DNA of 51,838 nucleotides from an uncultured Clostridia bacterium (GCA_946484175.1 CAMLSX010000013.1:1-51838); one strand, 5' to 3'. Shown: positions 8,935 to 17,365, counted from the first letter of the stretch. The notes: generated by a model not told the origin, from the sequence alone. Program-made: numbers and translations.

Positions 8935-8963
8935 AGTTTATCACAGACTCGCACGTTTTTCAA
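8935..8963 (-). promoter_or_regulatory. Probable promoter of the hom operon
   Basis: On the minus strand TTGAAA (8963-8958) and TAAACT (8940-8935) are 17 bases apart, 40 bases before the ACT-protein start. No T-box or riboswitch fold was recognised in the short leader. Confidence 0.55.
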
Positions 8964-9052
8964 TAGGCATCCTTTGATTTTTTTTTCAATATTCGCCAGA
9001 TTCTTGTATATTTTTCCGAAAATCATCTGTTTTAGCCATTTTCAGTATAGAA

Positions 9053-9084
9053 AAACAGCCCTGACCGCTGCGGCCAGGGCTGTT
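9053..9084 (-). terminator. Terminator of the penicillin-binding protein gene
   Basis: ACAGCCCTG and CAGGGCTGT form the outer stem, with an inner CCGC/GCGG, followed on the minus strand by TTTTT. It lies about 15 bases past the stop at 9100. Confidence 0.85.
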
Positions 9085-9099
9085 TGATGATAAATTTTA

Positions 9100-11460
9100 T
9101 CAGTCACCCCACGGATTCCATAGATCCTCTCCATCCGATTCAGAAGGTTCAGAGCTGGAATCTTCGCTTGACTCCGGCGTGGGAGACGACGTGGGAGTGG
9201 GAGACGGGCTCGGGCTGGGTGTCGGAGCCGGTGTTGGGGTTGGCGTAGGAGACGCGGTTGGAGTTGCTGTAGGACTTGCAGACGGCGTTACGCTGGGAGT
9301 TGGAGATGCTTTTGCATCCTTATGCTCAATTTTACAGGTTGCCGGCAGCCTTGACGGCTGGTACCATCCGGTTGCTGTTTCTTTGCAGTTTTCTCCTGCA
9401 AGCAGGCCGGATTCCTGACAATATTTTGCCGAGACTACCGAAGAATCAAGCGTGTAGCTCCAATCGGACGGATTTTTATCTTCTACACAGCGGCTCATAA
9501 TCGCCCGCCACAGTGTCAGCGGGTCACTAGTGCTGGGAAGTTCCGAAAGGGTGGGATAACCCGACCAGACCGCTGCAACGGCGTACTGCGTACCGCCAAC
9601 GAACCAGGCGTCACAGTTCGAGTCGGTGGTGCCGGTTTTACCAAATACATCCCAGCCGGAAATCGCTGCGCGGCGGCCGGTACCGGAAGCATTGTAAATC
9701 GGCTCATGCAGCAGGTGGTTCATCACAGTAGCATCTTCTATAGACAAAACCTGTTCCGGCACATTTTTGGTGTTATCCAGAATCCGGTTGCCGTCGTGAT
9801 CCTCTACATAATAATAGGTATACGGCTCATTATATTGACCGCCGTTCCCGTAAATCTGATATGCTGCAGCGATTTCCTTGACTGTCATACCGCCGTTCAG
9901 ACCGCCGATACTCATGGCGCCGATGGACATGCTGTCCTCCTGCGTCAGATTCTCAAAATGGAGTTTGTTTGTGAGGAAATCAAAAACAGTAGCCGTACCA
10001 ATCTGCTTGGTCAGCTGGGCTGCTGTGGTATTCTGCGAAATGGCGATTGCATACGGCAGAATCATTTCGCCCTGCGGCTCTTTCCAGGCATTGTGCGGGC
10101 CGGGCTGTCCATTGGGGAAATAATTGTCCACATATTCATCCTTCAACAGGCTGGAGTAGTTAATCATCCCCATATCCATAGCGGCAGAATACACACCGAT
10201 GGGCTTGATCGTAGAACCAGGCTGACGCTTGGCATCGGTTGCATAGCTGAACCAGAGGTTGCCGGTCTTTTCCTGCCGGGAACCAACCGTCGCCAGCACA
10301 CGGCCATTGTAATCCATCATCAAAAATCCGGATTCCACTGCACCGTCCGTGCTGTAGTTATTCTCATCGGCATACTCTTCCTCGGCAATTTTCTGTGTCT
10401 CGGGGTCCATCGCGCAGTAAATTTTCAGGCCGTTGTGATAGAGCATCTCCTGTGCCTTGCTTTCCTCACAGTCATACAGCTCCATCAAATCAGCGGTTAC
10501 TTCGTCATACATGGCCTCGATATACCAGTTCCACACAGAGGAATCGCCCTGGTTTTCACTTGTTGCTTCCTGACTGTAGCCGACAAATTCCATATGCTCC
10601 GACTTTTCCATAGCTTCTTCATACTCTGCCTTGGAAATCTTTTCCTGATCATACATGGCTGTCAGCACTGTCTGCTGGCGTTCCTTATTGTTTTCAGGAT
10701 ACATGAGCGGGTTATATTTGTAGGGGTTCTGGGTGATGCCTGCTATAGCCGCACATTCCGCAAGGTCACAATCCTGAATATCCTTGCCGAAATAAAGCTG
10801 CGCCGCAGACTGCACACCGTTACATCCGCTGCCGAAATGGACGATATTCAGGTATGCTTCCAAAATCTCATCTTTTGAGTACTCATCTTCCAGCTTGAGC
10901 GCCATGAAAATTTCACGCACTTTACGCAGCAGACTCACTTCGTTTTTGCCCGTGATATTTTTGACAAGCTGCTGGGTAATGGTAGAACCACCGCCGCCGG
11001 ATTGGCCGGTGAAGAGCTTCCTCACCGCGCTGAATGTGGTCCACCAGTCAACGCCTTCGTGATCTCTAAAACGCTTGTCTTCAATTGCCACGATGGCATC
11101 TTTCATAGCCTGTGGAATGAGGCTGAAATTCACCCACACCCGGTTTTCCGAGCTATGAAGCGAAAGATATTCTTCAAATTCGCCCTCTTCATTTTCCACA
11201 TAGATCACGCTGTTGTAGTCCAGCTTCTGCAAATCAAGGCTGGGCGCTTCTACTTTGTTGCCCTCCTGCAAGATATAAGCCAGCGTAGTTCCGCCGACTG
11301 CCACACCCGCAATCATAAAAACGACTAAAAACGTCAGGAGGAACTTTCCAAGAGAACGCGCCACGATTTTTACAGCCGCTGCCGCCGAACGCTTTCCTTC
11401 GCCCTCGGACGCCAGCCGGCCTGTCATGGTATTGTACTTGTTGATGTCCGTTTTCTTCAA
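9100..11460 (-). CDS. Class A penicillin-binding protein (transglycosylase/transpeptidase)
   Basis: The 786-residue bifunctional wall synthase has one N-terminal membrane segment (about 38-65). The GT51 domain shows EDKRFRDHEGVDWW, GGSTITQQLVKN and the ILEAYLNIVHFG helix. The transpeptidase has SxxK in QPGSTIKPIGVY, SxN in AISQNTTAAQL and KTG in FGKTGTTDSN. After about residue 700 comes a roughly 70-residue tail of Pro, Thr and Ser in PTPSP-like repeats, then acidic residues, probably a wall-spanning spacer. The start is TTG 11460 behind GGAG; an ATG at residue 12 is less well placed. The transglycosylase side polymerises lipid II and the transpeptidase cross-links it outside the membrane. 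Confidence 0.93.
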   Translation of the reverse strand: MKKTDINKYNTMTGRLASEGEGKRSAAAAVKIVARSLGKFLLTFLVVFMIAGVAVGGTTLAYILQEGNKVEAPSLDLQKLDYNSVIYVENEEGEFEEYLSLHSSENRVWVNFSLIPQAMKDAIVAIEDKRFRDHEGVDWWTTFSAVRKLFTGQSGGGGSTITQQLVKNITGKNEVSLLRKVREIFMALKLEDEYSKDEILEAYLNIVHFGSGCNGVQSAAQLYFGKDIQDCDLAECAAIAGITQNPYKYNPLMYPENNKERQQTVLTAMYDQEKISKAEYEEAMEKSEHMEFVGYSQEATSENQGDSSVWNWYIEAMYDEVTADLMELYDCEESKAQEMLYHNGLKIYCAMDPETQKIAEEEYADENNYSTDGAVESGFLMMDYNGRVLATVGSRQEKTGNLWFSYATDAKRQPGSTIKPIGVYSAAMDMGMINYSSLLKDEYVDNYFPNGQPGPHNAWKEPQGEMILPYAIAISQNTTAAQLTKQIGTATVFDFLTNKLHFENLTQEDSMSIGAMSIGGLNGGMTVKEIAAAYQIYGNGGQYNEPYTYYYVEDHDGNRILDNTKNVPEQVLSIEDATVMNHLLHEPIYNASGTGRRAAISGWDVFGKTGTTDSNCDAWFVGGTQYAVAAVWSGYPTLSELPSTSDPLTLWRAIMSRCVEDKNPSDWSYTLDSSVVSAKYCQESGLLAGENCKETATGWYQPSRLPATCKIEHKDAKASPTPSVTPSASPTATPTASPTPTPTPAPTPSPSPSPTPTSSPTPESSEDSSSEPSESDGEDLWNPWGD

Positions 11461-11507
11461 AACTCAGCCAACTCCTTGCTATTTTATCCGCAGTACTTTT
11501 GGCGTGC

Positions 11508-11548
11508 GCATATTTTTCCAGTCAATCCCCATACTAACCGCGAGGTGA
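11508..11548 (+). promoter_or_regulatory. Sporulation-type promoter and RBS of the BofC-like gene
   Basis: GCATA(TT) at 11508-11514 and CATACTA at 11530-11536 match the sigma-G consensus (GMATR and CATWMTA) with a 17-base spacer. They also partly fit sigma-E. The GAGGTGA at 11542-11548 lies right at the expected start site, so the leader would be very short, which is a reason for caution. Confidence 0.5.
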
Positions 11549-11554
11549 TGTGCT

Positions 11555-11956
11555 TTGAATAAAACAAAACTGCTCGCCATATGCCTGACTGGAGCAGGTA
11601 TTCTTGCCGCAGGGGCTGCAATCGGCATTTCACAGCTTTCTGCAACAGAATCGGACCCCTACACTCAATTATCGTCTTATTCTACCGCAAATTCCCAGAC
11701 AAGTCAAGAAACTCCGTCAACGAGCGGGGAAAACAGCGATTCTGTGCGGGCTGACACAAACCAGGGGCCAAAATACCGCGTTTCGGTTTACGGGGAATAC
11801 GTCGCTGTCTTCCTGACTGGCCGCGAGATTCCCTATCAGGTGCTGGAGACCCGGGTGGATTCGCTTCCTGCATATGACCAGGCGCTGCTGCGTGAGGGGC
11901 TGGCCGCACGGGATGAAGCGGAACTGACAAAAATCTTGCAGGATTATGAAAGCTGA
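11555..11956 (+). CDS. BofC C-terminal-domain-like secreted or anchored protein
   Basis: This 133-residue protein starts with a membrane segment (LLAICLTGAGILAAGAAIGI, about 5-24). A Ser/Thr/Gln linker follows, then a domain from about 73: YRVSVYGEYVAVFLTGREIPYQVLETRVDSLPAYDQALLREG and a final LTKILQDYES. That pattern resembles the small BofC C-terminal domain of sporulating Firmicutes, where BofC restrains SpoIVB in the forespore intermembrane space. The start is TTG with GAGGTGA seven bases upstream. The upstream promoter looks forespore-specific. The family assignment is from pattern only and could be a distant DUF. Confidence 0.55.
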   Translation: MNKTKLLAICLTGAGILAAGAAIGISQLSATESDPYTQLSSYSTANSQTSQETPSTSGENSDSVRADTNQGPKYRVSVYGEYVAVFLTGREIPYQVLETRVDSLPAYDQALLREGLAARDEAELTKILQDYES

Positions 11957-11966
11957 ATCGGCAGGG

Positions 11967-11998
11967 AAACGGGGCGTAACAGAGATGCCCCGTTTTTC
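11967..11998 (+). terminator. Terminator of the BofC-like gene
   Basis: AAACGGGGC (11967-11975) pairs with GCCCCGTTT (11987-11995), followed by TTCTTTT, ten bases past the stop. Confidence 0.85.
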
Positions 11999-12009
11999 TT
12001 TTGCAAAGG

Positions 12010-12236
12010 CAGTACCGCACGAACTGGCGGCCACGGAGCAGATTGTTTCGGGCACGCCTGCTGCAAGCTAACTGAACCGCCGCGCACAAATTCCCTCAGG
12101 GGATTTACAAGCGCGGTGGTTCCGCGTTGTTTTCTGTATCGGAACTTCGTGGAAGATCGCAAAGGAACCAAGGCGGTTCCTTTGCCGCTTCTTTGCGCTC
12201 TTTCTTCTCGCAGAAGAAAGGGCAACGCCGGAGTGG
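12010..12236 (+). repeat. Mosaic hairpin repeat, copy 1
   Basis: This copy reads in the plus direction between convergent genes. A partial C segment (12011-12058) is followed by a 49-bp palindrome with arms GAACCGCCGCGC (12074-12085) and GCGCGGTGGTTC (12111-12122). Hairpin 1 is GCAAAGGAACC/GGTTCCTTTGC (12159-12185). Hairpin 2 is CTTTCTTCT/AGAAGAAAG (12200-12220). The segment after hairpin 2 begins GGCAACGCCGG. There is no coding content; frames through it translate the stems. Confidence 0.85.
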
Positions 12237-12253
12237 CGGAAAACCTCTTAAAA

Positions 12254-12300
12254 TGAAAACAGAAGGGGACGTGTTTATGCAACACGCCCCCCTGTTTTCA
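12254..12300 (-). terminator. Terminator of nagA
   Basis: On the minus strand AAACAGGGGGGCGTGTT and AACACGTCCCCTTCTGTTT form a long stem with a short loop and end in TTTTC. The hairpin lies just past the nagA stop. Confidence 0.75.
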
Positions 12301-12306
12301 AGCAAC

Positions 12307-13443
12307 TTAGCCTTCTATGCAGATTTTGCCGTTTTGCAGCACCTTCTGAATCCCGAGCTCCGAATCCAGCAGCACAATATCAGCCAGCTTGCCGGCACAA
12401 ATACTGCCTACGCGATGATCTTCGCCGATACAGCGGGCAGGAACCAGCGATACGCTGCGCACTGCCTGCTCAAACGGGATACCCCAGGAAACCAGATTCT
12501 TCATTTCCTGATACAGGTTTGTGGTGGAACCGGCAATGGTGCCGTCTTTCAGGCAGGCTTTGCCGTCGCGCACAAACACCGGCTGGCCGCCCAGCTCATA
12601 CTCACCGTCTGCAAGGCCGGCAGCGCTCATGGAATCGCTGACCACAGTGATTCTTTCGCCCAGCAGGCGGAAGGTGGTGCGCAGCACGGCGGGATGGATG
12701 TGGAAACCATCGCAGATAATTTCAGGCGTTACGCGCTCATCGTCAAAAACAGCGCCTACCACGCCGGGGGCACGATGCGTGAAGCCGCTCATGGCGTTGT
12801 ACAAATGGGTAGCGTGTGTGATGCCCATGTCAAATCCGTGTTTGGCCTGGTCATAGTCGGCCTCGGTATGGGCAATAGAGACTGTGCACAGCTGGCTGGC
12901 CTGACGGATAAAGTCGTCGGCGCCTTCGGTCTCGGGAGCAATCACAACCAGCCGGACAATACCGCCGCAGCCCTCATACAGGCGGCGGAACTGCTCAAAA
13001 TCGGGCTTCTGCACATATTCGCCCTTCTGAGCGCCTTTCTTTTTAATGGAGACATACGGGCCTTCCATGTGGACGCCCAGAACGCGGGCGCCGTCTTCCG
13101 GATTTTCCATACACTCTTTTGCGCAGGAAAGAGCCTGTGCAATCATCTCTTCCGGCAGTGTCATCGTAGTGGGGCAGAACGAAGTGACACCGCGTTTCAG
13201 AAGGAAACGGGCCATGGTGCGGATGGATTCTACCGTCCCGTTGCTGGCATCTTCTCCATCGCATCCATGAATATGGATATCCACGAAACCGGGCACAGCC
13301 GTCAAACCGGCGGCATCGATTATCTGCTGGCCTTCCTCCGAAAAATCCAGACCGACAGCAGCAATCCGGTCGCCCTCAATCAGAATATCCTTACGGCACA
13401 GCTGAAAGTTTTCATCCAATACCATTGCGTTTTTAATCAACAT
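12307..13443 (-). CDS. nagA: N-acetylglucosamine-6-phosphate deacetylase
   Basis: The 378-residue amidohydrolase removes acetate from GlcNAc-6-phosphate, feeding amino sugars to glycolysis or wall synthesis. Metal ligands are visible in VDIHIHG (His57, His59), in HMEGPYVS and in VVIAPETEGADD. The substrate loop HLYNAMSGFTHRAPG and catalytic Asp in VSDSMSAAG are intact. The start is ATG 13443, where GGGAGG lies 11 bases upstream and the family N-terminus begins; an in-frame start at 13557 would add an unrelated extension. NagB is not in the window. A GlcNAc/GalNAc kinase gene lies 3 kb away. Confidence 0.95.
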   Translation of the reverse strand: MLIKNAMVLDENFQLCRKDILIEGDRIAAVGLDFSEEGQQIIDAAGLTAVPGFVDIHIHGCDGEDASNGTVESIRTMARFLLKRGVTSFCPTTMTLPEEMIAQALSCAKECMENPEDGARVLGVHMEGPYVSIKKKGAQKGEYVQKPDFEQFRRLYEGCGGIVRLVVIAPETEGADDFIRQASQLCTVSIAHTEADYDQAKHGFDMGITHATHLYNAMSGFTHRAPGVVGAVFDDERVTPEIICDGFHIHPAVLRTTFRLLGERITVVSDSMSAAGLADGEYELGGQPVFVRDGKACLKDGTIAGSTTNLYQEMKNLVSWGIPFEQAVRSVSLVPARCIGEDHRVGSICAGKLADIVLLDSELGIQKVLQNGKICIEG

Positions 13444-13529
13444 TTTTTCAACAACCTCCCGGTATTTGATACCATCAGTATACCACGAAGGCAGAAAACA
13501 AACAAGTGCCGCCTCTGTTTTGAAGCAAA

Positions 13530-13563
13530 AACAGAGGCGGCGCAGCCTGCGCCGCACCGCCCC
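13530..13563 (-). terminator. Terminator of the SASP gene
   Basis: On the minus strand GGCGGTGCGGCGCA and TGCGCCGCC form a strong GC stem, followed by TCTGTTTTTG. It lies between the SASP stop and nagA. Confidence 0.65.
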
Positions 13564-13584
13564 GTTTTATCCCGGATGGGGATC

Positions 13585-13773
13585 TTACTTCATGTTTTCC
13601 TCGTACTGCTTGATCATCTTCTTGACCATCTGGCCGCCCACAGAACCGGCCTGCTTGGAGGTCAGGTCGCCGTTATAGCCCTGCTTCAGGTTCACGCCGA
13701 CTTCAGAAGCAGCTTCCATCTTGAAACGGTTCAGGGCCTCACGAGCTTCAGGAACAACATTCTTGTTGGACAT
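13585..13773 (-). CDS. Alpha/beta-type small acid-soluble spore protein
   Basis: The 62-residue protein coats spore DNA and protects it from UV and heat; it is degraded at germination. Family features are PEAREALNRFKMEAASEVGV, the germination-protease region, and the helix-turn-helix LTSKQAGSVGGQMVKKMI. Length is typical. The start is ATG 13771-13773 with GAGGAG 11 bases upstream; a GTG at 13785 would add four residues. By family it should be forespore-expressed under sigma-G. A weak match (TGATA, then AACAATA 17 bases on) lies upstream. Together with SpoIVB it indicates a spore former. Confidence 0.95.
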   Translation of the reverse strand: MSNKNVVPEAREALNRFKMEAASEVGVNLKQGYNGDLTSKQAGSVGGQMVKKMIKQYEENMK

Positions 13774-13894
13774 AATCAAATACACTCCTCAAATTCAAAG
13801 TTTTGTTTTGCGTTTGCCTTCCTATTGTTCGCAGCAATTCGGATTTTATCACTGACAATTTTTTCATTTTTTGAACTTGTTTGCCAACAGATTT

Positions 13895-14416
13895 TCACAG
13901 CCGGTATCCCTGCACAAAAGGCACGCCGCACAGCACCAGCACCGCGCACAACAGCACCATCTGTTCCGGACAAAGCGGGTGCTCCATATATATGGGGATC
14001 TCTTCTGGTTCGAGAAATTCACCGGAAAGCGTTGTGACTCCCCGCAGCATACTGACTGAACCGCATGGGAAATCACTGCTGGAAACGCTGAATGTATCAC
14101 GCGGTGAAGTTCCATACAGCGCGGTTGGGATTCCCGTTCCGTACAGAGCCCGAAGCCCCGCTGCAAAACCGGATTCCAACAGCGCAATCCAGCCGGATGC
14201 AGAACATTTCCCCATTTCACGAAATGATTTTTTAAACAGCAAAAGGCCGCTCCCCTGGCCGGGCCACTCTTCCCCCTCTTCCAGCAGGAAGCTCCGTTCT
14301 CCGCTTCCATACGAAACGCCTTCGTAACAGACCGTTCCATACCGTGAAAGGAGTGTTTTCAAAAGCTTCGCTGCTGTGCGGTCTTCGCGCGGGCCGCAAA
14401 GAAAAATTCTGTACAT
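13895..14416 (-). CDS. Unknown protein beside the spore genes
   Basis: I do not recognise this 173-residue protein. It begins MYRIFLCGPREDRTAAKLLKTLLSRYG, which looks like a beta-alpha-beta start of a nucleotide-binding or toprim-like fold. LLLFKKSFREMG and a hydrophobic segment near the C-terminus (PEQMVLLCAVLVLCGVPF) follow. A clear GGAGG lies eight bases before ATG 14416, so it is probably a real gene. It lies between the SASP gene and the divergent cwlJ-gerQ pair, so a sporulation role is possible but only by position. Confidence 0.6.
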   Translation of the reverse strand: MYRIFLCGPREDRTAAKLLKTLLSRYGTVCYEGVSYGSGERSFLLEEGEEWPGQGSGLLLFKKSFREMGKCSASGWIALLESGFAAGLRALYGTGIPTALYGTSPRDTFSVSSSDFPCGSVSMLRGVTTLSGEFLEPEEIPIYMEHPLCPEQMVLLCAVLVLCGVPFVQGYRL

Positions 14417-14543
14417 TTTCAAGCCTCCTTCTCTTCCCAATCAGCGTAACCACATATTTCCATAATATACAGCCGCCGGTAGCAGAATTGCATTTTTCCG
14501 CATATGCTGGACAAGGAGACTGCTTGGAAAGGAGAGAAAGCCG

Positions 14544-14990
14544 ATGCCTTTTGATGACCGGGAGCTTCTGGCAAGACTGATTCAATGTGAGGCCGGCGGC
14601 GAGGGAGATGACGGGATGCGGGCCGTTGCCTCTGTGGTGATGAACCGCACCAACATCGCCTATGGCGAATTTTCACGCGTAAGCAACGGCGGCAATGTCC
14701 GGAATATCATTCAGCAGCCCGGACAGTTTACCTGTATGAAGACCGAGGTGGGCGGAGGCTATAACCCGCAGAACGTCTATAATATGGACCCCGAAGAGGT
14801 TCACTATGCCATTGCCGACTGGGCGTTGGCCGGAAATACCGCCGCTTCGGTTGGAAATTCCCTGTTTTTTCAAAATCCGTATCAGCCCACCTGTCCCCCG
14901 TATTTCCCGCCGGGCGGTATTGGTACCTATTATACCCGCATCAACAATCACTGCTTTTATGTCCCCACCGAAAAATACAAACAGACCTGA
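14544..14990 (+). CDS. CwlJ/SleB-type cell wall hydrolase
   Basis: The 148-residue protein is a single hydrolase-2 (SleB catalytic) domain without signal peptide or peptidoglycan-binding domain, the CwlJ layout. The signature LARLIQCEAGGEGDDGMRAVASVVMNR contains the probable catalytic Glu16. GQFTCMK and the final YYTRINNHCFYVP are also family features. CwlJ hydrolyses muramic-lactam cortex at germination. GAAAGGAG precedes the ATG. The next gene, 20 bases on, resembles GerQ, the coat protein CwlJ needs for its localisation, which supports CwlJ over SleB. Confidence 0.85.
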   Translation: MPFDDRELLARLIQCEAGGEGDDGMRAVASVVMNRTNIAYGEFSRVSNGGNVRNIIQQPGQFTCMKTEVGGGYNPQNVYNMDPEEVHYAIADWALAGNTAASVGNSLFFQNPYQPTCPPYFPPGGIGTYYTRINNHCFYVPTEKYKQT

Positions 14991-15010
14991 ACACTGGAAG
15001 GAGACTGCAT

Positions 15011-15451
15011 ATGAATACACCCGACACCGGCTTCAGCGCCGTATACACACAAAGCCCCATTGGAAGCACCTCTATGGGAGGCACATGCCCCGGAGGGACC
15101 GGCTGTTCTGTGGGAACAGACGCCGGATTCAGTGCACTGCCGCAGGTTTACAATGCTTTTTCCGGCTCAAATACTATGGCTCCCGCAGCAGGCAGCAACA
15201 ATATGTCGCTTCCGTGGAATCAGGGAATGGCCGTTACGCCGGAAAACCTTCAATACCTGAACGGGTTCATCCGCACACAGATTGGAAAAAAGGTAAAGGT
15301 AGAATTTCTGATTGGAGCCAACACGCTTTCTGACCGCATCGGCGTATTGGTAGGGGTAGGTGCAAACTACATCCTGCTCAACGAAATTGAAACTGATGAC
15401 CTGCTCGCCTGTGACTTCTACAACATCAAATTCATCCGGTTCTACTATTGA
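15011..15451 (+). CDS. gerQ: GerQ-like spore coat protein
   Basis: This 146-residue protein has a Gly/Ser/Thr-rich N-terminal half without regular domains. A compact C-terminal domain runs from about 80: NLQYLNGFIRTQIGKKVKVEFLIG, then DRIGVLVGVGANYILLNEIETDDLLACDFYNIKFIRFYY. This matches the GerQ (YwdL) layout, in which a low-complexity region precedes a beta domain ending in a tyrosine-rich strand. GerQ is cross-linked into the coat and is needed for CwlJ function. AAGGAG precedes the ATG. It is co-directional with and 20 bases after the CwlJ-like gene, very likely one operon. Confidence 0.8.
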   Translation: MNTPDTGFSAVYTQSPIGSTSMGGTCPGGTGCSVGTDAGFSALPQVYNAFSGSNTMAPAAGSNNMSLPWNQGMAVTPENLQYLNGFIRTQIGKKVKVEFLIGANTLSDRIGVLVGVGANYILLNEIETDDLLACDFYNIKFIRFYY

Positions 15452-15458
15452 TTTGCAA

Positions 15459-15507
15459 AAATCCCCGCTCTTTCTGATAAACCAGAGAGAACGGGGATAT
15501 CATTTTT
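15459..15507. terminator. Bidirectional terminator between gerQ-like and Nim-like genes
   Basis: ATCCCCGCTCTTTCTG (15461-15476) pairs with CAGAGAGAACGGGGAT (15483-15498) with two G-U pairs, followed by ATCATTTTT and preceded by AAAA. A close relative of this stem ends the gene at 22262. Confidence 0.85.
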
Positions 15508-15533
15508 CCATAAAATTTAAACTTGTGCGATAC

Positions 15534-16028
15534 TCAGGCACTGGTATGGCGCTTGCCGCACCACTGCTGAATCCGAACCTTCCACAAGCCGGCTTTCAGG
15601 TCTGACGTGCTCCATTCGCCGCGCCAGTCCGGCCAGTATTGGTGCATAATCGCGGTCAGGACTTCTGCGCGCTCTTCTTCTGTACGGATTTCTTCCACGA
15701 CACCGCTGCCGCACACGCTTTCAAAATCCATGGTACAGTCACTCGCTTTTTGGCCCGGCACCAGCGTTTCTGCCGTATACATTGAAAAAGCTACCGCTGT
15801 TCCTGAAAGCAGGGCTTCGGCTTTTTTTCCGACCGGTGCGCCGTGAAAACAGAGGAAACAGTCTTCGCCTTTCTGCATGATGCCAAAATTGACCGGCACC
15901 CCATAAGGCTCTCCAGCACTGCACATGGAAAGCGTACACACCTGACAACGCGCCATGATGGACAAAATTTCCTTTTCCTCTGTCACTGCGCGATCTTTGC
16001 GGCGCAGCTGCCCGACTTTGATATTCAT
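15534..16028 (-). CDS. Nim-like pyridoxamine-phosphate-oxidase-fold flavoprotein
   Basis: The 164-residue split-barrel protein resembles the NimA family (flavin-dependent, nitroimidazole-reductase-like). Visible features are EEKEILSIMARCQVCTLSMCSAGEPYGVPVNFG at the N-terminus, FLCFHGAPVGKKAEALLSG, which is the FMN phosphate site, and SVCGSGVVEEIRTEEER near the end. Many anaerobes carry such proteins as general flavin reductases; drug resistance is not implied. GGGAG lies about eight bases before the ATG. It converges with gerQ and diverges from the kinase gene. Confidence 0.82.
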   Translation of the reverse strand: MNIKVGQLRRKDRAVTEEKEILSIMARCQVCTLSMCSAGEPYGVPVNFGIMQKGEDCFLCFHGAPVGKKAEALLSGTAVAFSMYTAETLVPGQKASDCTMDFESVCGSGVVEEIRTEEERAEVLTAIMHQYWPDWRGEWSTSDLKAGLWKVRIQQWCGKRHTSA

Positions 16029-16119
16029 ACAGTAATCACTCCCAAAAATTTACAGAATCTGCGGCTTCCTGCCGTGTGCAATTTTTTGACAAAACTGGCA
16101 TGTCTTTGCACTTTTTCTA

Positions 16120-16148
16120 TTGTACTTTATCCAGTTTCGATTTACAAT
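16120..16148 (+). promoter_or_regulatory. Probable promoter of the hexosamine kinase gene
   Basis: TTGTAC (16120-16125) and TACAAT (16143-16148) are 17 bases apart, 37 bases before the start at 16185. Confidence 0.55.
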
Positions 16149-16184
16149 AGATGGAAACAACATGGAAAAGGGGATAAACCGATC

Positions 16185-17294
16185 ATGAACGAACTGCTTT
16201 CCGAACTGAAAAACTCTGTCATTTCACAGTTAGACGTAGCCGGGGAAGCCAGCGAACTGATACCCTATGGAAACGGCCACATCAATTCCACCTGGCTGCT
16301 GACCATGCAGGAAGGTGAGAACTTACAGCGCTATATTTTGCAGAAAATCAACACCCATGTTTTCCAGCGCCCTGACCGGCTGATGGAAAATATCTGCTCT
16401 GTCTGTGATTATCTGCGCAAAATGGTTCTGAAAGAACACGGCAACCCTGATCTTGAATGTATGACCCCCATTCTGTTCCGCGATGGCTCTGCACTGTACC
16501 GCGACGATGCCGGGGAATACTGGCGCTGCTACCTCTTTATAGAAAACAGCTGTTCCTATGACCTGGCCAAAACGCCCCAGATGATGGAGGGCGCCGGCGA
16601 GGCTTTTGGCCTGCTGCAAAAGCGCCTTGACCGGTTCGCAGCAGAGCAGCTCTGGGAGACAATCCCGAAGTTTCACAACACCCCCAACCGGTACGAGCTG
16701 TTTTTGCGCGCGGTAGAAGAGGACGTATGCGGCCGGGCTGACTCTGTCCGCGAGGAAATTTCTTTCTGGACAAGCCGCCGCGAAGATTTCTTCCCTGTAT
16801 ACCGCATGCTGCAGGAAGCGGAGATTCCTTTGCGTGTGACGCACAACGACACCAAATTCAACAATGTCCTGTTTGACCGCACCACCGGACGCCCTTTGTG
16901 CGTGGTGGATCTCGACACCGTTATGCCCGGAGTTGCGCTGTATGATTTCGGCGATTCCCTGCGCAGCGGCGCAAGCACTGCTGCCGAAGATGAAACCGAT
17001 CTTTCAAAGGTATCGTTCAATCTGGAAATGTTTGAAGCTTTCACCCGCGGGTTCCTTTCCCAAACACGCGATATTTTAGAAGAATCGGAAAAAGAATGGC
17101 TGGCATTCAGCGCCAAACTGATGACCATGGAATGCGGCATCCGCTTTTTGACTGACTATTTGCAGGGAGATACCTATTTCCGAATTCATCGGCCGAACCA
17201 TAACCTGGATCGCTGCCGCACCCAGATGCGTCTGACTGCCGATATGGAGGCAAAGATGGAACGCATGAAGGAGATTGTTGCCTGGTACTGTTAA
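16185..17294 (+). CDS. nahK: N-acetylhexosamine 1-kinase-like phosphotransferase
   Basis: The 369-residue kinase has the APH fold and resembles NahK, which makes GlcNAc-1-P or GalNAc-1-P when host mucin and milk sugars are used. The N-lobe has IPYGNGHINSTWLL (26-39) and YILQKINTHVFQRPDRLMENI. The catalytic loop is VTHNDTKFNNVLFD (HND 220-222) and the metal site is VVDLDTVMPG (DLD 242-244). All expected residues are present. The upstream open frame to 15843 is not supported by an RBS; AAGGGG lies 11 bases before ATG 16185. No lacto-N-biose phosphorylase is nearby. The symbol is by similarity. Confidence 0.82.
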   Translation: MNELLSELKNSVISQLDVAGEASELIPYGNGHINSTWLLTMQEGENLQRYILQKINTHVFQRPDRLMENICSVCDYLRKMVLKEHGNPDLECMTPILFRDGSALYRDDAGEYWRCYLFIENSCSYDLAKTPQMMEGAGEAFGLLQKRLDRFAAEQLWETIPKFHNTPNRYELFLRAVEEDVCGRADSVREEISFWTSRREDFFPVYRMLQEAEIPLRVTHNDTKFNNVLFDRTTGRPLCVVDLDTVMPGVALYDFGDSLRSGASTAAEDETDLSKVSFNLEMFEAFTRGFLSQTRDILEESEKEWLAFSAKLMTMECGIRFLTDYLQGDTYFRIHRPNHNLDRCRTQMRLTADMEAKMERMKEIVAWYC

Positions 17295-17365
17295 TTGAAA
17301 ATCTTCAGGACAAAAGCGGAACTGTCAAAAGGCCATTGGCCTTTTGACACTAATGCGAGCCAACT

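Noticed and set aside
8896-9052. A T-box or threonine attenuator before the hom operon
   Set aside because: The leader after the likely promoter is only about 35 bases and lacks the T-box TGGNACCGCG element or a Thr-rich leader peptide.
12127-14037. A 636-codon plus-strand frame across the repeat, nagA and SASP
   Set aside because: It covers two well-supported genes on the other strand and has no start signal.
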